This document shows positions 1 through 6,710 of a stretch of DNA of 10,147 nucleotides, in pieces; within the stretch, counting starts at the first letter, position 1, and every line of letters starts with the position of its first letter. Below the pieces are notes generated by a model. The model did not search any database. It was not told the origin of the DNA and saw nothing but the letters and a program-made list of their open reading frames with translations. The stretch lies in contig URYU01000061.1 in NCBI GenBank assembly GCA_900552155.1, positions 1 through 10,147 of the forward strand, in the 5' to 3' direction. This DNA is from an uncultured Collinsella sp. (lineage in GTDB: Bacteria; Actinomycetota; Coriobacteriia; Coriobacteriales; Coriobacteriaceae). The translations under genes and the position numbers were made by a program.

Positions 1-201
1 GCCGTACAGAAAGGCGGCGAGCGCCTTGTCCATGTCGGTCTCGACGCGGCAGTCATCCGCCTGCAGAATGCGTCCGGCAAGCTCGTCCGCCGAGGCGCGG
101 CGCCTGTCGGACAGCAGGACGGGCCGCACCAGACGCTCGTTGATGGTGAACGAGTCTACCATGCCGTCAAAGAAGAACATCGCGCAGTGCAGGCCGTTCC
201 G
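1..201 (-). CDS. GerA-family spore germination protein, internal fragment
   Basis: The minus strand is open from about 201 to the window edge and reads, in order, RNGLHCAMFFFDGMVDS, then TINERLVRPVLL, then about 35 residues further DMDKALAAFLYG at position 1. This matches the N-terminal soluble region of GerA-type germinant receptor subunits as I know them: a hydrophobic strand, an I/F-DG-M/L-V-D motif, an IN-x-x-hydrophobic-x-x-P-L segment, and the run-up to a 'LL.GDT..ldG' motif that would lie just outside the window. These are membrane-anchored sensors in spores of Bacilli and Clostridia. Both ends are missing: the C-terminal part lies off the window, and the N-terminal side stops near 196-202, where a terminator of another kind of genome begins. 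Neither a Bacteroidales nor a Coriobacteriia genome should hold such a gene, so it is probably a third piece of a chimera. Only 67 codons are visible and the call rests on remembered motifs. The plus strand is also open here but resembles nothing I know. Confidence 0.55.
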
Positions 202-232
202 GCCCGTCGCCTCGCGCGGCGGGCTTTTTTTT
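202..232 (+). terminator. Rho-independent terminator
   Basis: Arms GCCCGTCGC (202-210) and GCGGCGGGC (216-224) pair over nine positions with one G-U wobble around a five-base loop, followed at once by eight T (225-232). This is a textbook intrinsic terminator for plus-strand transcription. The gene it served is not in the window: the bases before it read as a minus-strand fragment of another gene type. It probably marks the left end of the Bacteroidales-like piece. Confidence 0.7.
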
Positions 233-346
233 GGGGTTCCCCTGCTTTTTCTCCCTGCGGGAATTTCCGGCTCCGTGCCCGCCTCTCCTGCGGAAAAACC
301 CCGGAAACTGCTGTTTCAGAATCCGGAGTGGCTTTTTTCGTTACGA

Positions 347-382
347 TTTTTTCGTATTTCTCCCGGATTTTCTTTATCTTTG
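347..382 (+). promoter_or_regulatory. Bacteroidetes-type promoter of ftcD
   Basis: TATCTTTG at 375-382 matches the Bacteroidetes -7 consensus TAnnTTTG exactly. It lies 26 bases before the ftcD start codon, leaving a leader of roughly 20 nt without a Shine-Dalgarno, as is normal in that phylum. A T-rich TTTTTTCG at 347-354 sits where the -33 element would be, but matches only weakly. The segment 233-374 holds no gene; it is AT-richer than the rest of the window and has small inverted repeats such as TTTCCGG...CCGGAAA. Confidence 0.55.
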
Positions 383-408
383 AAAGTATAAATCTAACCT
401 CATTACCT

Positions 409-873
409 ATGGAAAAGCGTATCGTGGAGTGTGTCCCTAATTTCAGCGAGGGACGCGACAAGGCAGTAATCCGTCAGATCACATCGGCCATCGAATCCTC
501 CGGGGGCGTCAAGCTGCTGGACGTGGATCCCGGCGAGGCGACCAACCGGACTGTCGTCACGTTCGTCGGCGCGCCCGAAGCGGTCGTCGAAGCCGCCTTT
601 GAGGGGGTGAAGAGGGCTGCCGAGCTGATCGACATGCGCCGTCATAAGGGTGCGCACCCGCGCATGGGGGCTACCGACGTGTTGCCGCTGATCACGATTT
701 GCGGCATCACACTCGCCGAGTGCGCCGAGCTGGCCCGCAAACTGGCCGAACGCATCGCCGCTGAACTGCATGTCCCGACCTATTGCTACGAGGCCGCGGC
801 CTTCACCCCCGAGCGGCGCAACCTTGCGGTCTGCCGTGCCGGGGAGTACGAGGCGTTGCCCGAGAAACTGGCG
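409..873 (+). CDS. ftcD: Glutamate formimidoyltransferase, 5' fragment
   Basis: This enzyme transfers the formimino group of N-formimidoyl-L-glutamate to tetrahydrofolate, a late step of histidine breakdown, in the cytoplasm. The 155 codons present cover most of the N-terminal subdomain: VECVPNFSEGRD at the start, DVDPGEATNRTVVTFVG at about residues 38-54, and DMRRHKGAHPRMGATD at about 75-90, whose His83 corresponds to the catalytic histidine of the family. Then come YEAAAFTPERRNLA and EYEALPEKLA at 127-155. The family usually continues with DPEWKPDFGP and about 140 more residues; here that is replaced by sequence that is plainly the reverse complement of a transglutaminase gene. The frame stays open to 1068 by chance. 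The ATG at 409 is chosen because family similarity starts there and the -7 box is correctly placed. Base use and the promoter type point to a Bacteroidales such as Alistipes, unlike everything right of 880. Confidence 0.85.
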
Positions 874-882
874 CACACGGCA
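864..882. other. Chimera or recombination junction
   Basis: Left of here the plus strand encodes a good FtcD protein ending in EYEALPEKLA (codons to 873). Right of here the minus strand encodes a good transglutaminase protein ending in DGRGCRV (codons from 874). Neither continues across. No insertion sequence end, att-like repeat or tRNA is seen at the switch, so an assembly or cloning chimera is likelier than a biological insertion. The exact base cannot be fixed from one sequence. Confidence 0.8.
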
Positions 883-2247
883 TCCGCGCCCGTCGACCGA
901 AGCCTCACCCATCTGGTTATCGTAAGGGTCCTCGCGCATGCCGTCGAAAGAGGGCTCAAACTCTGCCTGGAATCGATTGTTGGCCACCATACGCCACGGG
1001 TCGAGATTGCCAAAGTAGTGACGGCGGCGCCACTCCTCCCCCATCCTGCGAGCAGAAGATCCAAATGACACGTCGGCGTTGAGCCAACCGGTCTGCGGCG
1101 TATAGAACTCTGCCCAGTCGTGCGACCCCACCGAATCGGGCGCAACATACAGGCCGCTCTGCCAACGAGCAGGCACCCCCGCGATGCGGCACATGGTGAT
1201 AAACGTGAGCGCCATAACGCCGCAATCGCCGCGGAGCGAATGCGCACAGTCGTCGGCAATAGATCCCAAAAGCAGGTACGGTGGCTGATAGCGATAGTCG
1301 ATATGCTGTGTCAGGTAATCATAGATAGCACGAGCGCGATCGAGCGGATCCTCGAGTCCGTCAACAACACCGGCCGTCAGCTGCTGCAGATACGGCGTGA
1401 ATGCAATGTGCGGACGGTCCTCGGAAATATCCTCGGACAGCGGCGCGTCCATACACGGATGCGCCGGAAGCGCACCCCCATAGATATCGCGATAAGCGGC
1501 AGCGATGTGATAACGATAGGTCACCGAGAATGAGCGCTCACTCGAAGAAGACCACGAGGCGGTACGCGCCGAAGCGTTCGCGGGAGCAACAGTACCCTCC
1601 GGCGTCATGTCGAGAATCTCGACCTGAGACTGTTGGCGGCAGGTGGCGGCAACGGGAAGCCAAGCGTGAACGGTCTCCCCCTCTAGAGCGCCGGGGACAG
1701 ACAAGGACGCCTGAAGCGTAATAACGCGAGTCAACCCGTTTTGCGACTCCATCTCCTTGAGCATCTCGTTGCGCAGTGCTACTCCGTCCGTAGAATCGGG
1801 ACGCATGCCGGGGACCTCTTTGGGATATACGCGAAGCGAATCGAGGAAGTTGTCGAGAACGAACAGCTCGCCATCGATAAAGCGCCAGTCAATACGCTTA
1901 CGGTCAATCAGATCGTCAAACTGCTCATCGGTAAACTCGGGCCACTCCTCGCGGATCATCTCGATAGCCCGATCACGCGACACCGAAAAATGAAGCGGCG
2001 TCTCGATCATGCGATACCGCTCGGCACGAACGCAGGCAGCAAGCGAGGGATCGGGATTCTGCCCCAAAAGACGATCACAAGCCGCAACAGCCTGCGTCAA
2101 ATATCCGGCATCCTTGAGACGAAGAATCTCGGGCAGCAGTCCAATATCGAGATGACGGAAATCATCACAGCAAACATCAACAGAGCAACCAACAGGACCC
2201 TCGTCAATGACCTTCCCATCCGAAGGCAGCACATTAATAACAGCCAT
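874..2247 (-). CDS. Transglutaminase-like domain protein, 3'-truncated
   Basis: Protein with a transglutaminase-like (papain-fold) domain. Numbering from the upstream ATG at 2283, RGDCGVMALTFITMCRIAGVPARW gives Cys354 (key part: GDCG), SHDWAEF gives His388, and WLNADVSFG gives Asp404: the full Cys-His-Asp triad at family spacing. The first ~180 residues are an acidic alpha-type region I do not recognise; 185-265 look like the beta-rich domain often found before such cores (TVHAWLPVA, FSVTYRYHI). No signal peptide or membrane segment is visible, so it is probably cytoplasmic. Substrate and role (protease, amidase or cross-linker) are unknown. I prefer the start at 2247 (MAVINVLPSD) because TTGGAG stands six bases ahead of it; the ATG at 2283 has no ribosome binding site and overlaps a possible -10 box. 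The gene is cut at the junction near 874, losing perhaps 20-40 residues. The frame reads on, antisense to ftcD, to a stop at 403; those 157 residues are not real protein. Confidence 0.8.
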
Positions 2248-2281
2248 ACCAAACTCCAAGTCATTAGAACTCTTGAAGCCC

Positions 2282-2311
2282 ATTGTAGCGAGATAAAAAA
2301 GAAAGCCCCAA
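2282..2311 (-). promoter_or_regulatory. Candidate promoter of the transglutaminase gene
   Basis: On the minus strand TACAAT (2282-2287) stands 18 bases after TTGGGG (2306-2311). Transcription would start near 2275, downstream of the ATG at 2283, which fits translation from the well-served ATG at 2247. The -35 match is poor, and the spacer coincides with the T-tract of the terminator just upstream, so this is tentative. Confidence 0.3.
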
Positions 2312-2321
2312 CAAGGGAGCC
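2295..2321 (-). terminator. Probable intrinsic terminator behind fba
   Basis: On the minus strand GGCTCCC, loop TTGTT and GGGGCT form a short stem with a bulged T, followed by TTCTTTTTT. It would stop transcription arriving from fba about 200 nt after its stop codon. The stem is weak, but the U-tract is good. A further small perfect hairpin, ACCGC-TCG-GCGGT, lies just upstream at 2328-2340. Confidence 0.45.
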
Positions 2322-2371
2322 ATCAACACCGCCGAGCGGTAGTCAAAAAATGAATTCAGCCCAGTAACCCT

Positions 2372-2502
2372 GTAGCGAGTTAACGAAGGAGGTCCCGTTC
2401 ACCCGAAGCTTTTCCCATTGCGCGACTTCTGGCAAAGCCAGGTGAGCGCAAGGGAAAAGCGTAGGGTGAACGGGGCCTCCGACGGGAAAGTTAAACCGCT
2501 AC
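2372..2502 (-). repeat. 131-nt nested imperfect palindrome in the fba 3' region
   Basis: The outer arms are GTAGCG (2372-2377) and CGCTAC (2497-2502). Moving inward, GTTAA pairs with TTAAC, GGAGG (2388-2392) with CCTCC (2476-2480), GTTCACCC (2397-2404) with GGGTGAAC (2464-2471), GCTTTTCCC (2408-2416) with GGGAAAAGC (2452-2460), and GCGC with GCGC. A second perfect hairpin, CTGGC-AAA-GCCAG (2429-2441), fills the loop. The element begins on the base directly after the fba stop codon and has no U-tract of its own. It could be a stability or processing hairpin of the fba mRNA, a bidirectional transcription barrier, or a miniature repetitive element; one copy cannot decide. No open frame of interest lies within it. 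Confidence 0.75.
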
Positions 2503-3369
2503 TTACGCCTTGTTGACGGAGCCAAACTCCTCCATGAGCTCCTTGGTGCGGGCAACGATGTTGTCGCGACCAGGCTTGAGGAGCTTGCGGGGGTCAAAGC
2601 CCTTGCCCTGCTGATCCTTGCCAGCCTCGATATACTCGCGAACGCCCTTGGCGAAGACGAGCTGCAGATCGGTGTTAACGTTGATCTTGGAGATACCCAG
2701 GGAGATGGCCTTCTTGATCTGATCCTCGGGGATGCCGGTACCACCGTGCAGAACGAGGGGCAGGTCGCCGGTCTGAGCCTTGATCTCGCCCAGACGCTCG
2801 AAGGAAAGGCCAGCCCAGTCGGCGGGATACACGCCGTGGATGTTGCCGATACCGCAGGCGAGGAAGTCGACGCCCAGGTCAGCAATCTGCTTGCACTCAG
2901 CGGGGTCAGCGAGCTCGCCGTTGGAGGTCACGCCGTCCTCGGTGCCGCCGATGCCGCCGACCTCGGCCTCGATGGACATGCCCTTGGAGTGGGCAAGCTC
3001 AACGAGTTCCTTGGTGCGGTCGAGGTTAAGCTGGAAGGTCTCCTCGTGAGAGCCGTCATACATGATGGACGTGAAGCCGGCCTCGATGCACTTGAAGCAG
3101 TCCTCGTAAGAACCGTGATCGAGGTGAAGGGCGACGGGGACGGTAACGCCCGTGGCCTCGCCGGCAGCCTTGACCATGTCGGCGCAGACCTTGAAACCGC
3201 CCATCCACTTAGCGGCACCAGCGGTGCACTGAAGGATCAGCGGAGACTTGGCCTCCTCGGCGGCCTGGAGAATAGCCAGGGTCCACTCGAGGTTGTTGGT
3301 GTTGAAGGCACCGAGAGCGTACTTGCCGGCCTCGGCCTTCTTGAGCATGTCTGCTGCGTTGACGAGCAT
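2503..3369 (-). CDS. fba: Class II fructose-1,6-bisphosphate aldolase
   Basis: Zinc-dependent aldolase of glycolysis and gluconeogenesis, cleaving fructose 1,6-bisphosphate into glyceraldehyde 3-phosphate and dihydroxyacetone phosphate; cytoplasmic. It has 288 residues, the usual length for the shorter class II form. The family motifs are complete: HLDHG at 82-86 (Asp84 as the catalytic acid/base, His85 as a zinc ligand), EAEVGGIGGTEDG at 134-146 (Glu136 and the active-site loop), GNIHGVY with His178, LHGGTG with His208, and INVNTDLQ at 229-236 for the phosphate. The start at 3369 is secure: AGGAGG lies seven bases before the ATG. Related tagatose-bisphosphate and other ketose-bisphosphate aldolases share these motifs, so substrate is inferred from overall likeness and the lack of neighbouring sugar-uptake genes. 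It is separated by 193 nt from the gene upstream and by a long hairpin from the gene downstream, so it is probably transcribed alone. Confidence 0.93.
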   Translation of the reverse strand: MLVNAADMLKKAEAGKYALGAFNTNNLEWTLAILQAAEEAKSPLILQCTAGAAKWMGGFKVCADMVKAAGEATGVTVPVALHLDHGSYEDCFKCIEAGFTSIMYDGSHEETFQLNLDRTKELVELAHSKGMSIEAEVGGIGGTEDGVTSNGELADPAECKQIADLGVDFLACGIGNIHGVYPADWAGLSFERLGEIKAQTGDLPLVLHGGTGIPEDQIKKAISLGISKINVNTDLQLVFAKGVREYIEAGKDQQGKGFDPRKLLKPGRDNIVARTKELMEEFGSVNKA

Positions 3370-3408
3370 AAAGAAACCTCCTGTAAGGTTGCTCCGATAA
3401 CGCCTGAG

Positions 3409-3417
3409 ATTTTACCA
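3409..3417 (-). promoter_or_regulatory. Candidate extended -10 box of fba
   Basis: The minus strand reads TGGTAAAAT here, an extended -10 element (TGn plus TAAAAT) about 40 bases before the fba start codon and upstream of its AGGAGG. No convincing -35 hexamer stands 16-18 bases further up, which an extended -10 can tolerate. The remaining gap up to 3562 holds no gene. Confidence 0.4.
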
Positions 3418-3562
3418 CGACATACCCGAGCATAAACGTTCGTTTGTTCACGAATACCATCCGATTGGACAAATTTTGACCGTTTGCCCCACAGAATCGA
3501 CCCACTGGGGAAAATAGCTTGACGATTGAGCGGTCTTCGTGATTCGAAAGACGGCTTCGAGC

Positions 3563-4246
3563 CTACATCTGCATAAACGGATTCTGCATAAGATCGCGCG
3601 CCATCGAGGTCGAATCGCCATGGCCCGTCAAGCAAACGGTATCGGGCGGAAGCGTCTTGGCAAGTTTGGAGAGCGAGCGCATAATCGCCGCCTCGTCACC
3701 GCCGGAAAGATCGGTACGACCGTGGCTGCCCGGGAAAAGCGTGTCGCCCACAAAGGCGATGTTCCCCTGCTCGGTCGCGGCGAACAGGACGATGCCGCCC
3801 GGCGTATGCCCCGGCGTCTCGATCACCTGCAGGCAGATATCGCCCAATTCAATCGTATCGCCCTCGGCAAGCAGCCGCGTCGGCTCGCCCGGATCGGGCG
3901 TCTCAATACCCCACATGGCGCGCTGCTCCTCGATATTTGCGCGAGGCACCGTCACGTCCTTAGCGCACAACTCATATAGTGCGCTGTCGCCAACGACAGC
4001 TCGAACCCCGGCGACCCCGCCAACATGGTCGGCATGACCGTGCGTGCAGACAGAGCCGAGTACGCGAACTTCGGGATGCGCGGTGCGGATATGCTCCACA
4101 AGACGCTCGCCCTCCCACGCCGGATCGACGATTAAGCACTCGTCATTCGAAATCACGGCGTAACTGTTGGTCTGAATCGGGCCGTTGACGAGTGCCTCAA
4201 TCGAAGCTGCACCTCGGGGTGTCAGGTCCAAAGTCATATCGCCCAT
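3563..4246 (-). CDS. Metallo-beta-lactamase-fold hydrolase, glyoxalase II-like
   Basis: Small single-domain hydrolase of about 227 residues. THGHADH (about residues 70-76) is the HxHxDH metal motif. The second histidine site is in ETPGHTPGG (about 144-152), FVGDTLFPGSHGRTD carries the bridging aspartate, and LTGHGDSTSM near the C-terminus gives the last metal histidine. All ligands for a binuclear zinc or iron centre are present. This layout is that of the YcbL/glyoxalase II-like branch, which hydrolyses thioesters such as S-lactoylglutathione or unknown substrates; the real substrate cannot be told. No signal peptide is seen. Ahead of the gene stands AAGGAGGG, only two to three bases from the first ATG (4252) but eight from the second (4246), so I place the start at 4246. 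It follows rel by 82-88 nt with a hairpin in between and little room for a promoter, so it is probably read through from rel. Confidence 0.85.
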   Translation of the reverse strand: MGDMTLDLTPRGAASIEALVNGPIQTNSYAVISNDECLIVDPAWEGERLVEHIRTAHPEVRVLGSVCTHGHADHVGGVAGVRAVVGDSALYELCAKDVTVPRANIEEQRAMWGIETPDPGEPTRLLAEGDTIELGDICLQVIETPGHTPGGIVLFAATEQGNIAFVGDTLFPGSHGRTDLSGGDEAAIMRSLSKLAKTLPPDTVCLTGHGDSTSMARDLMQNPFMQM

Positions 4247-4263
4247 GCGCATACCCTCCTTCT

Positions 4264-4300
4264 AAAATACGTTCGAGGCACCAAACGATGCCTCGAACGT
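4264..4300 (-). terminator. Terminator or attenuator hairpin after rel
   Basis: A perfect 12-bp inverted repeat, ACGTTCGAGGCA (4269-4280) and its complement (4289-4300), surrounds an eight-base loop. On the minus strand it is followed by ATTTTAG and then at once by the ribosome binding site of the hydrolase gene. The T-tract is short, so termination is probably partial, and the structure may act as an attenuator between rel and the hydrolase. Confidence 0.6.
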
Positions 4301-4334
4301 AACCAATATCTATGATGCTGAGAGGCTCTCGCAC

Positions 4335-6695
4335 CTACACACGGCGCTTGAGCTGAGCTCCGCCTTCGCCGGGCATAAGACGGCGAGCGTCGTAGACCGA
4401 ATCGACACTGCTGATGGAAGCCAGCAGCGGATCCAGACCACTCGCGTCCGAGATCTCGACCATAAAGCGCAGGGTTGCAATACCCTCGCGGTTGGTCGAC
4501 GTGGCGGCAGAAAGGATATTGCCGCCCGCATCGCCAATGGCAATGGTGACATCCTTGAGCAGGCCCATACGGTCCAAGCACTCGACCACGATCTCGACCT
4601 GGAAGAGGGTGTCGGCAGCGCCGTCCCACTCCACATCGATCATGCGCTCGGGATGTTCCATAAGACCCTTGACGTTGGGGCAGTTGGCGCGATGTACCGA
4701 AACGCCACGACCGCGCGTGATGAAGCCGACGATGTCGTCGCCCGTCACGGGGTTGCAGCAATGAGCCAGACGGACCAGCAGGCCGCTGTTGCTCTCGCCC
4801 TTGACGATAATGCCGTTACTTGCGCTCTTGCCGCGCTTTTGCGGCTTGCGGTTGGAGCCGCGAGCAGGCTGTTTCACGACCTCGGCGATAGCCTCGGCCT
4901 TGGTGAGCTGTTCCTCGGGCTTGGGGTCCAAGATTTGCTCGACCTTATTGCCCACAGCGCGCGGGGCAACCTTGCCGGCGCCGACGGCGGCAAACAGGTC
5001 CTCGAGCTGCTTGAAGTTAAACTGCTCCGCTACGGCGTTGAGCGCACGCGTCGAACGCGGCGTAGAAATGCCATAGCCACGCTTCCGCAGGTCCTTGGCC
5101 AGTATATCGCGGCCGGCAGCAGCGTCGTCATCCTTGGTCGCAGCGGCAAAATAGCGGCGGATCTTTGACTTGGCGGAAGGCGTCTTAACGATCTTGAGCC
5201 AATCACGCGACGGCTTGGAACTCTTGTTAGTCAGGATCTCGACACGGTCACCCGTCTTAATCTCGTGCGTGAGCGGAGCCACCGCACCGTTGATTTTGGC
5301 GCCGACGCAATGGTTTCCCACCTCGGTGTGAACGGCATAGGCAAAGTCGAGCGGCGTGGAGCCGGCACGAAGCGCCATGACCTCGCCCTTGGGCGTAAAG
5401 ACGAAGATCTCCTGATCGAAGAGGTCGACCTTCAGCGAATGCAGGTATTCCTTGGCGTCGGTGATCTCATCAGACGCAGCCCAATCGAGCGAATGCTTGA
5501 GCCAGTTGATCTGGTCGTCCAAACGTTGAGCGTCATTGGTCTTGGAAGCAGACGATCCGCCCGACTTCTTGTATAGCCAGTGGGCGGCAATGCCGTACTC
5601 GGCCTGCTCATGCATCTCGTAGGTTCGAATCTGAATCTCGAGCGGACGGGCCGTGGGGCCGATGACCGTCGTGTGGAGCGACTGGTAGTTATTGACCTTG
5701 GGCATGGCGATATAGTCTTTAAAGCGACCGGGCATGGGGTGCCACAGCGTATGCACCGCGCCGAGCGTGGAGTAGCAATCGCGCACCGAATGCGTGATGA
5801 CACGCAGTGCCACCAGGTCGTAGATCTCGGAGAATTCCTTGCCCTTGCGCTTCATCTTTTGGTAGATGGACCAATAGTGCTTGGAACGGCCGTTAATCTG
5901 GAAGTCCTCCAGGCCAATGCGGTTGAGTTCGTCGGTGAGTGTCTTGATGGTCTCGGCCAGATAGCGCTCGCGAACCTCGCGCGACTCAGCCACCATGCGC
6001 GCAATGCGCTGGTAGGCATCGGGCTCCAGGTAGAAGAAGGACAGGTCCTCGAGCTCCCACTTAATAGAGCTCATGCCCAGACGGTCGGCCAGGGGCGCAT
6101 ACACGTCCATGGTCTCGCGAGCCTTAAACAGGCGACGATCCTCGCGCAGGGCTGCCAGCGTTCGCATGTTGTGCAGACGGTCGGCAAGTTTAACGATGAT
6201 GACGCGGATGTCCTTGGACATGGCGAGGAACATCTTGCGCAGCGCGAGGGCCTGCTTCTCGTCCATGCTGTCGACTTCGATGTTGGTGAGCTTGGTCACG
6301 CCATCGACGAGCTCGGCCACCGTATCGCCAAACAGGCCGGAAACATCGGCAAGCGAGGTCTCTGTATCCTCAACGGTATCGTGCAGCAGCGCGGCGCACA
6401 CCACATCGCAGTCCATCTTGAGATCGGCCAAAATGATGGCCACCTCGACGGGATGGTTAATGTACATCTCGCCCGAGCGGCGCTTTTGGTTGCAGTGCTT
6501 CTCGGCGGCAAAGCAATAGGCCTGCTCCACCTTAGAGAAGTCCTCCTCATTCATATATTTGAGGCACAGGCGCTCCAGCTTGTCGTAGCTGTCCGCCATA
6601 ATCTCGGGCGGCAGCTCATCGGCATGCTTATAGTGCTCCATCTCCGAAAACGGCTGGAGGGTGGAATCATGGGCGGTACGGGCTGCGGCATCCAT
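4335..6695 (-). CDS. rel: Bifunctional (p)ppGpp synthetase/hydrolase Rel
   Basis: Long RSH enzyme (786 residues) that makes and degrades the alarmone (p)ppGpp, driving the stringent response on starved ribosomes. Both activities look intact. The N-terminal HD hydrolase has His81, HDTVED at 105-110 and ADRLHN at 171-176. The synthetase has IYDLVALRVI with Asp293, RFKDYIAMPKVNNYQSLHTT at 324-343, and LEIQIRT with Glu353. A TGS domain follows at about 428-488 (FVFTPKGE), then a helical region, the conserved-cysteine domain at about 640-675 (LAHCCNPV with Cys646 and Cys647, then VHRANCPN with His668 and Cys672), and a C-terminal ACT domain at about 697-775. The ATG at 6695 is preceded by GAAGGGGA at good distance. 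An N-terminal extension of roughly 35 residues precedes the usual start of similarity. Only 15 nt separate it from the recJ stop, so the two are almost certainly cotranscribed. Confidence 0.95.
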   Translation of the reverse strand: MDAAARTAHDSTLQPFSEMEHYKHADELPPEIMADSYDKLERLCLKYMNEEDFSKVEQAYCFAAEKHCNQKRRSGEMYINHPVEVAIILADLKMDCDVVCAALLHDTVEDTETSLADVSGLFGDTVAELVDGVTKLTNIEVDSMDEKQALALRKMFLAMSKDIRVIIVKLADRLHNMRTLAALREDRRLFKARETMDVYAPLADRLGMSSIKWELEDLSFFYLEPDAYQRIARMVAESREVRERYLAETIKTLTDELNRIGLEDFQINGRSKHYWSIYQKMKRKGKEFSEIYDLVALRVITHSVRDCYSTLGAVHTLWHPMPGRFKDYIAMPKVNNYQSLHTTVIGPTARPLEIQIRTYEMHEQAEYGIAAHWLYKKSGGSSASKTNDAQRLDDQINWLKHSLDWAASDEITDAKEYLHSLKVDLFDQEIFVFTPKGEVMALRAGSTPLDFAYAVHTEVGNHCVGAKINGAVAPLTHEIKTGDRVEILTNKSSKPSRDWLKIVKTPSAKSKIRRYFAAATKDDDAAAGRDILAKDLRKRGYGISTPRSTRALNAVAEQFNFKQLEDLFAAVGAGKVAPRAVGNKVEQILDPKPEEQLTKAEAIAEVVKQPARGSNRKPQKRGKSASNGIIVKGESNSGLLVRLAHCCNPVTGDDIVGFITRGRGVSVHRANCPNVKGLMEHPERMIDVEWDGAADTLFQVEIVVECLDRMGLLKDVTIAIGDAGGNILSAATSTNREGIATLRFMVEISDASGLDPLLASISSVDSVYDARRLMPGEGGAQLKRRV

Positions 6696-6710
6696 CGAGG
6701 TCCCCTTCCC

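Noticed and set aside
187-1068. ftcD read as a 293-codon gene from 187
   Set aside because: The 74 codons before 409 are terminator and promoter DNA, and those after 873 are antisense transglutaminase. The near-normal length is coincidence.
403-2283. A new transglutaminase fused to a novel C-terminal domain
   Set aside because: The extra domain is the reverse complement of a recognisable ftcD, including its catalytic region.
1741-2367. Plus-strand frame of 208 codons opposite the transglutaminase gene
   Set aside because: The minus strand is clearly coding, with catalytic triad and ribosome site; the plus frame is a shadow.
2746-3435. Plus-strand frame of 229 codons opposite fba
   Set aside because: Mirrors the conserved aldolase codons and has no family likeness.
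3487-3510. CCCCA...TGGGG inverted repeat between fba and the hydrolase gene
   Set aside because: Only five pairs with a 14-base loop and no useful T-tract; easily chance at this GC content.
3532-3553. GTCTTTCG/CGAAGAC hairpin after the hydrolase stop as a terminator
   Set aside because: The stem has a bulge and no T-tract follows; too weak to list.
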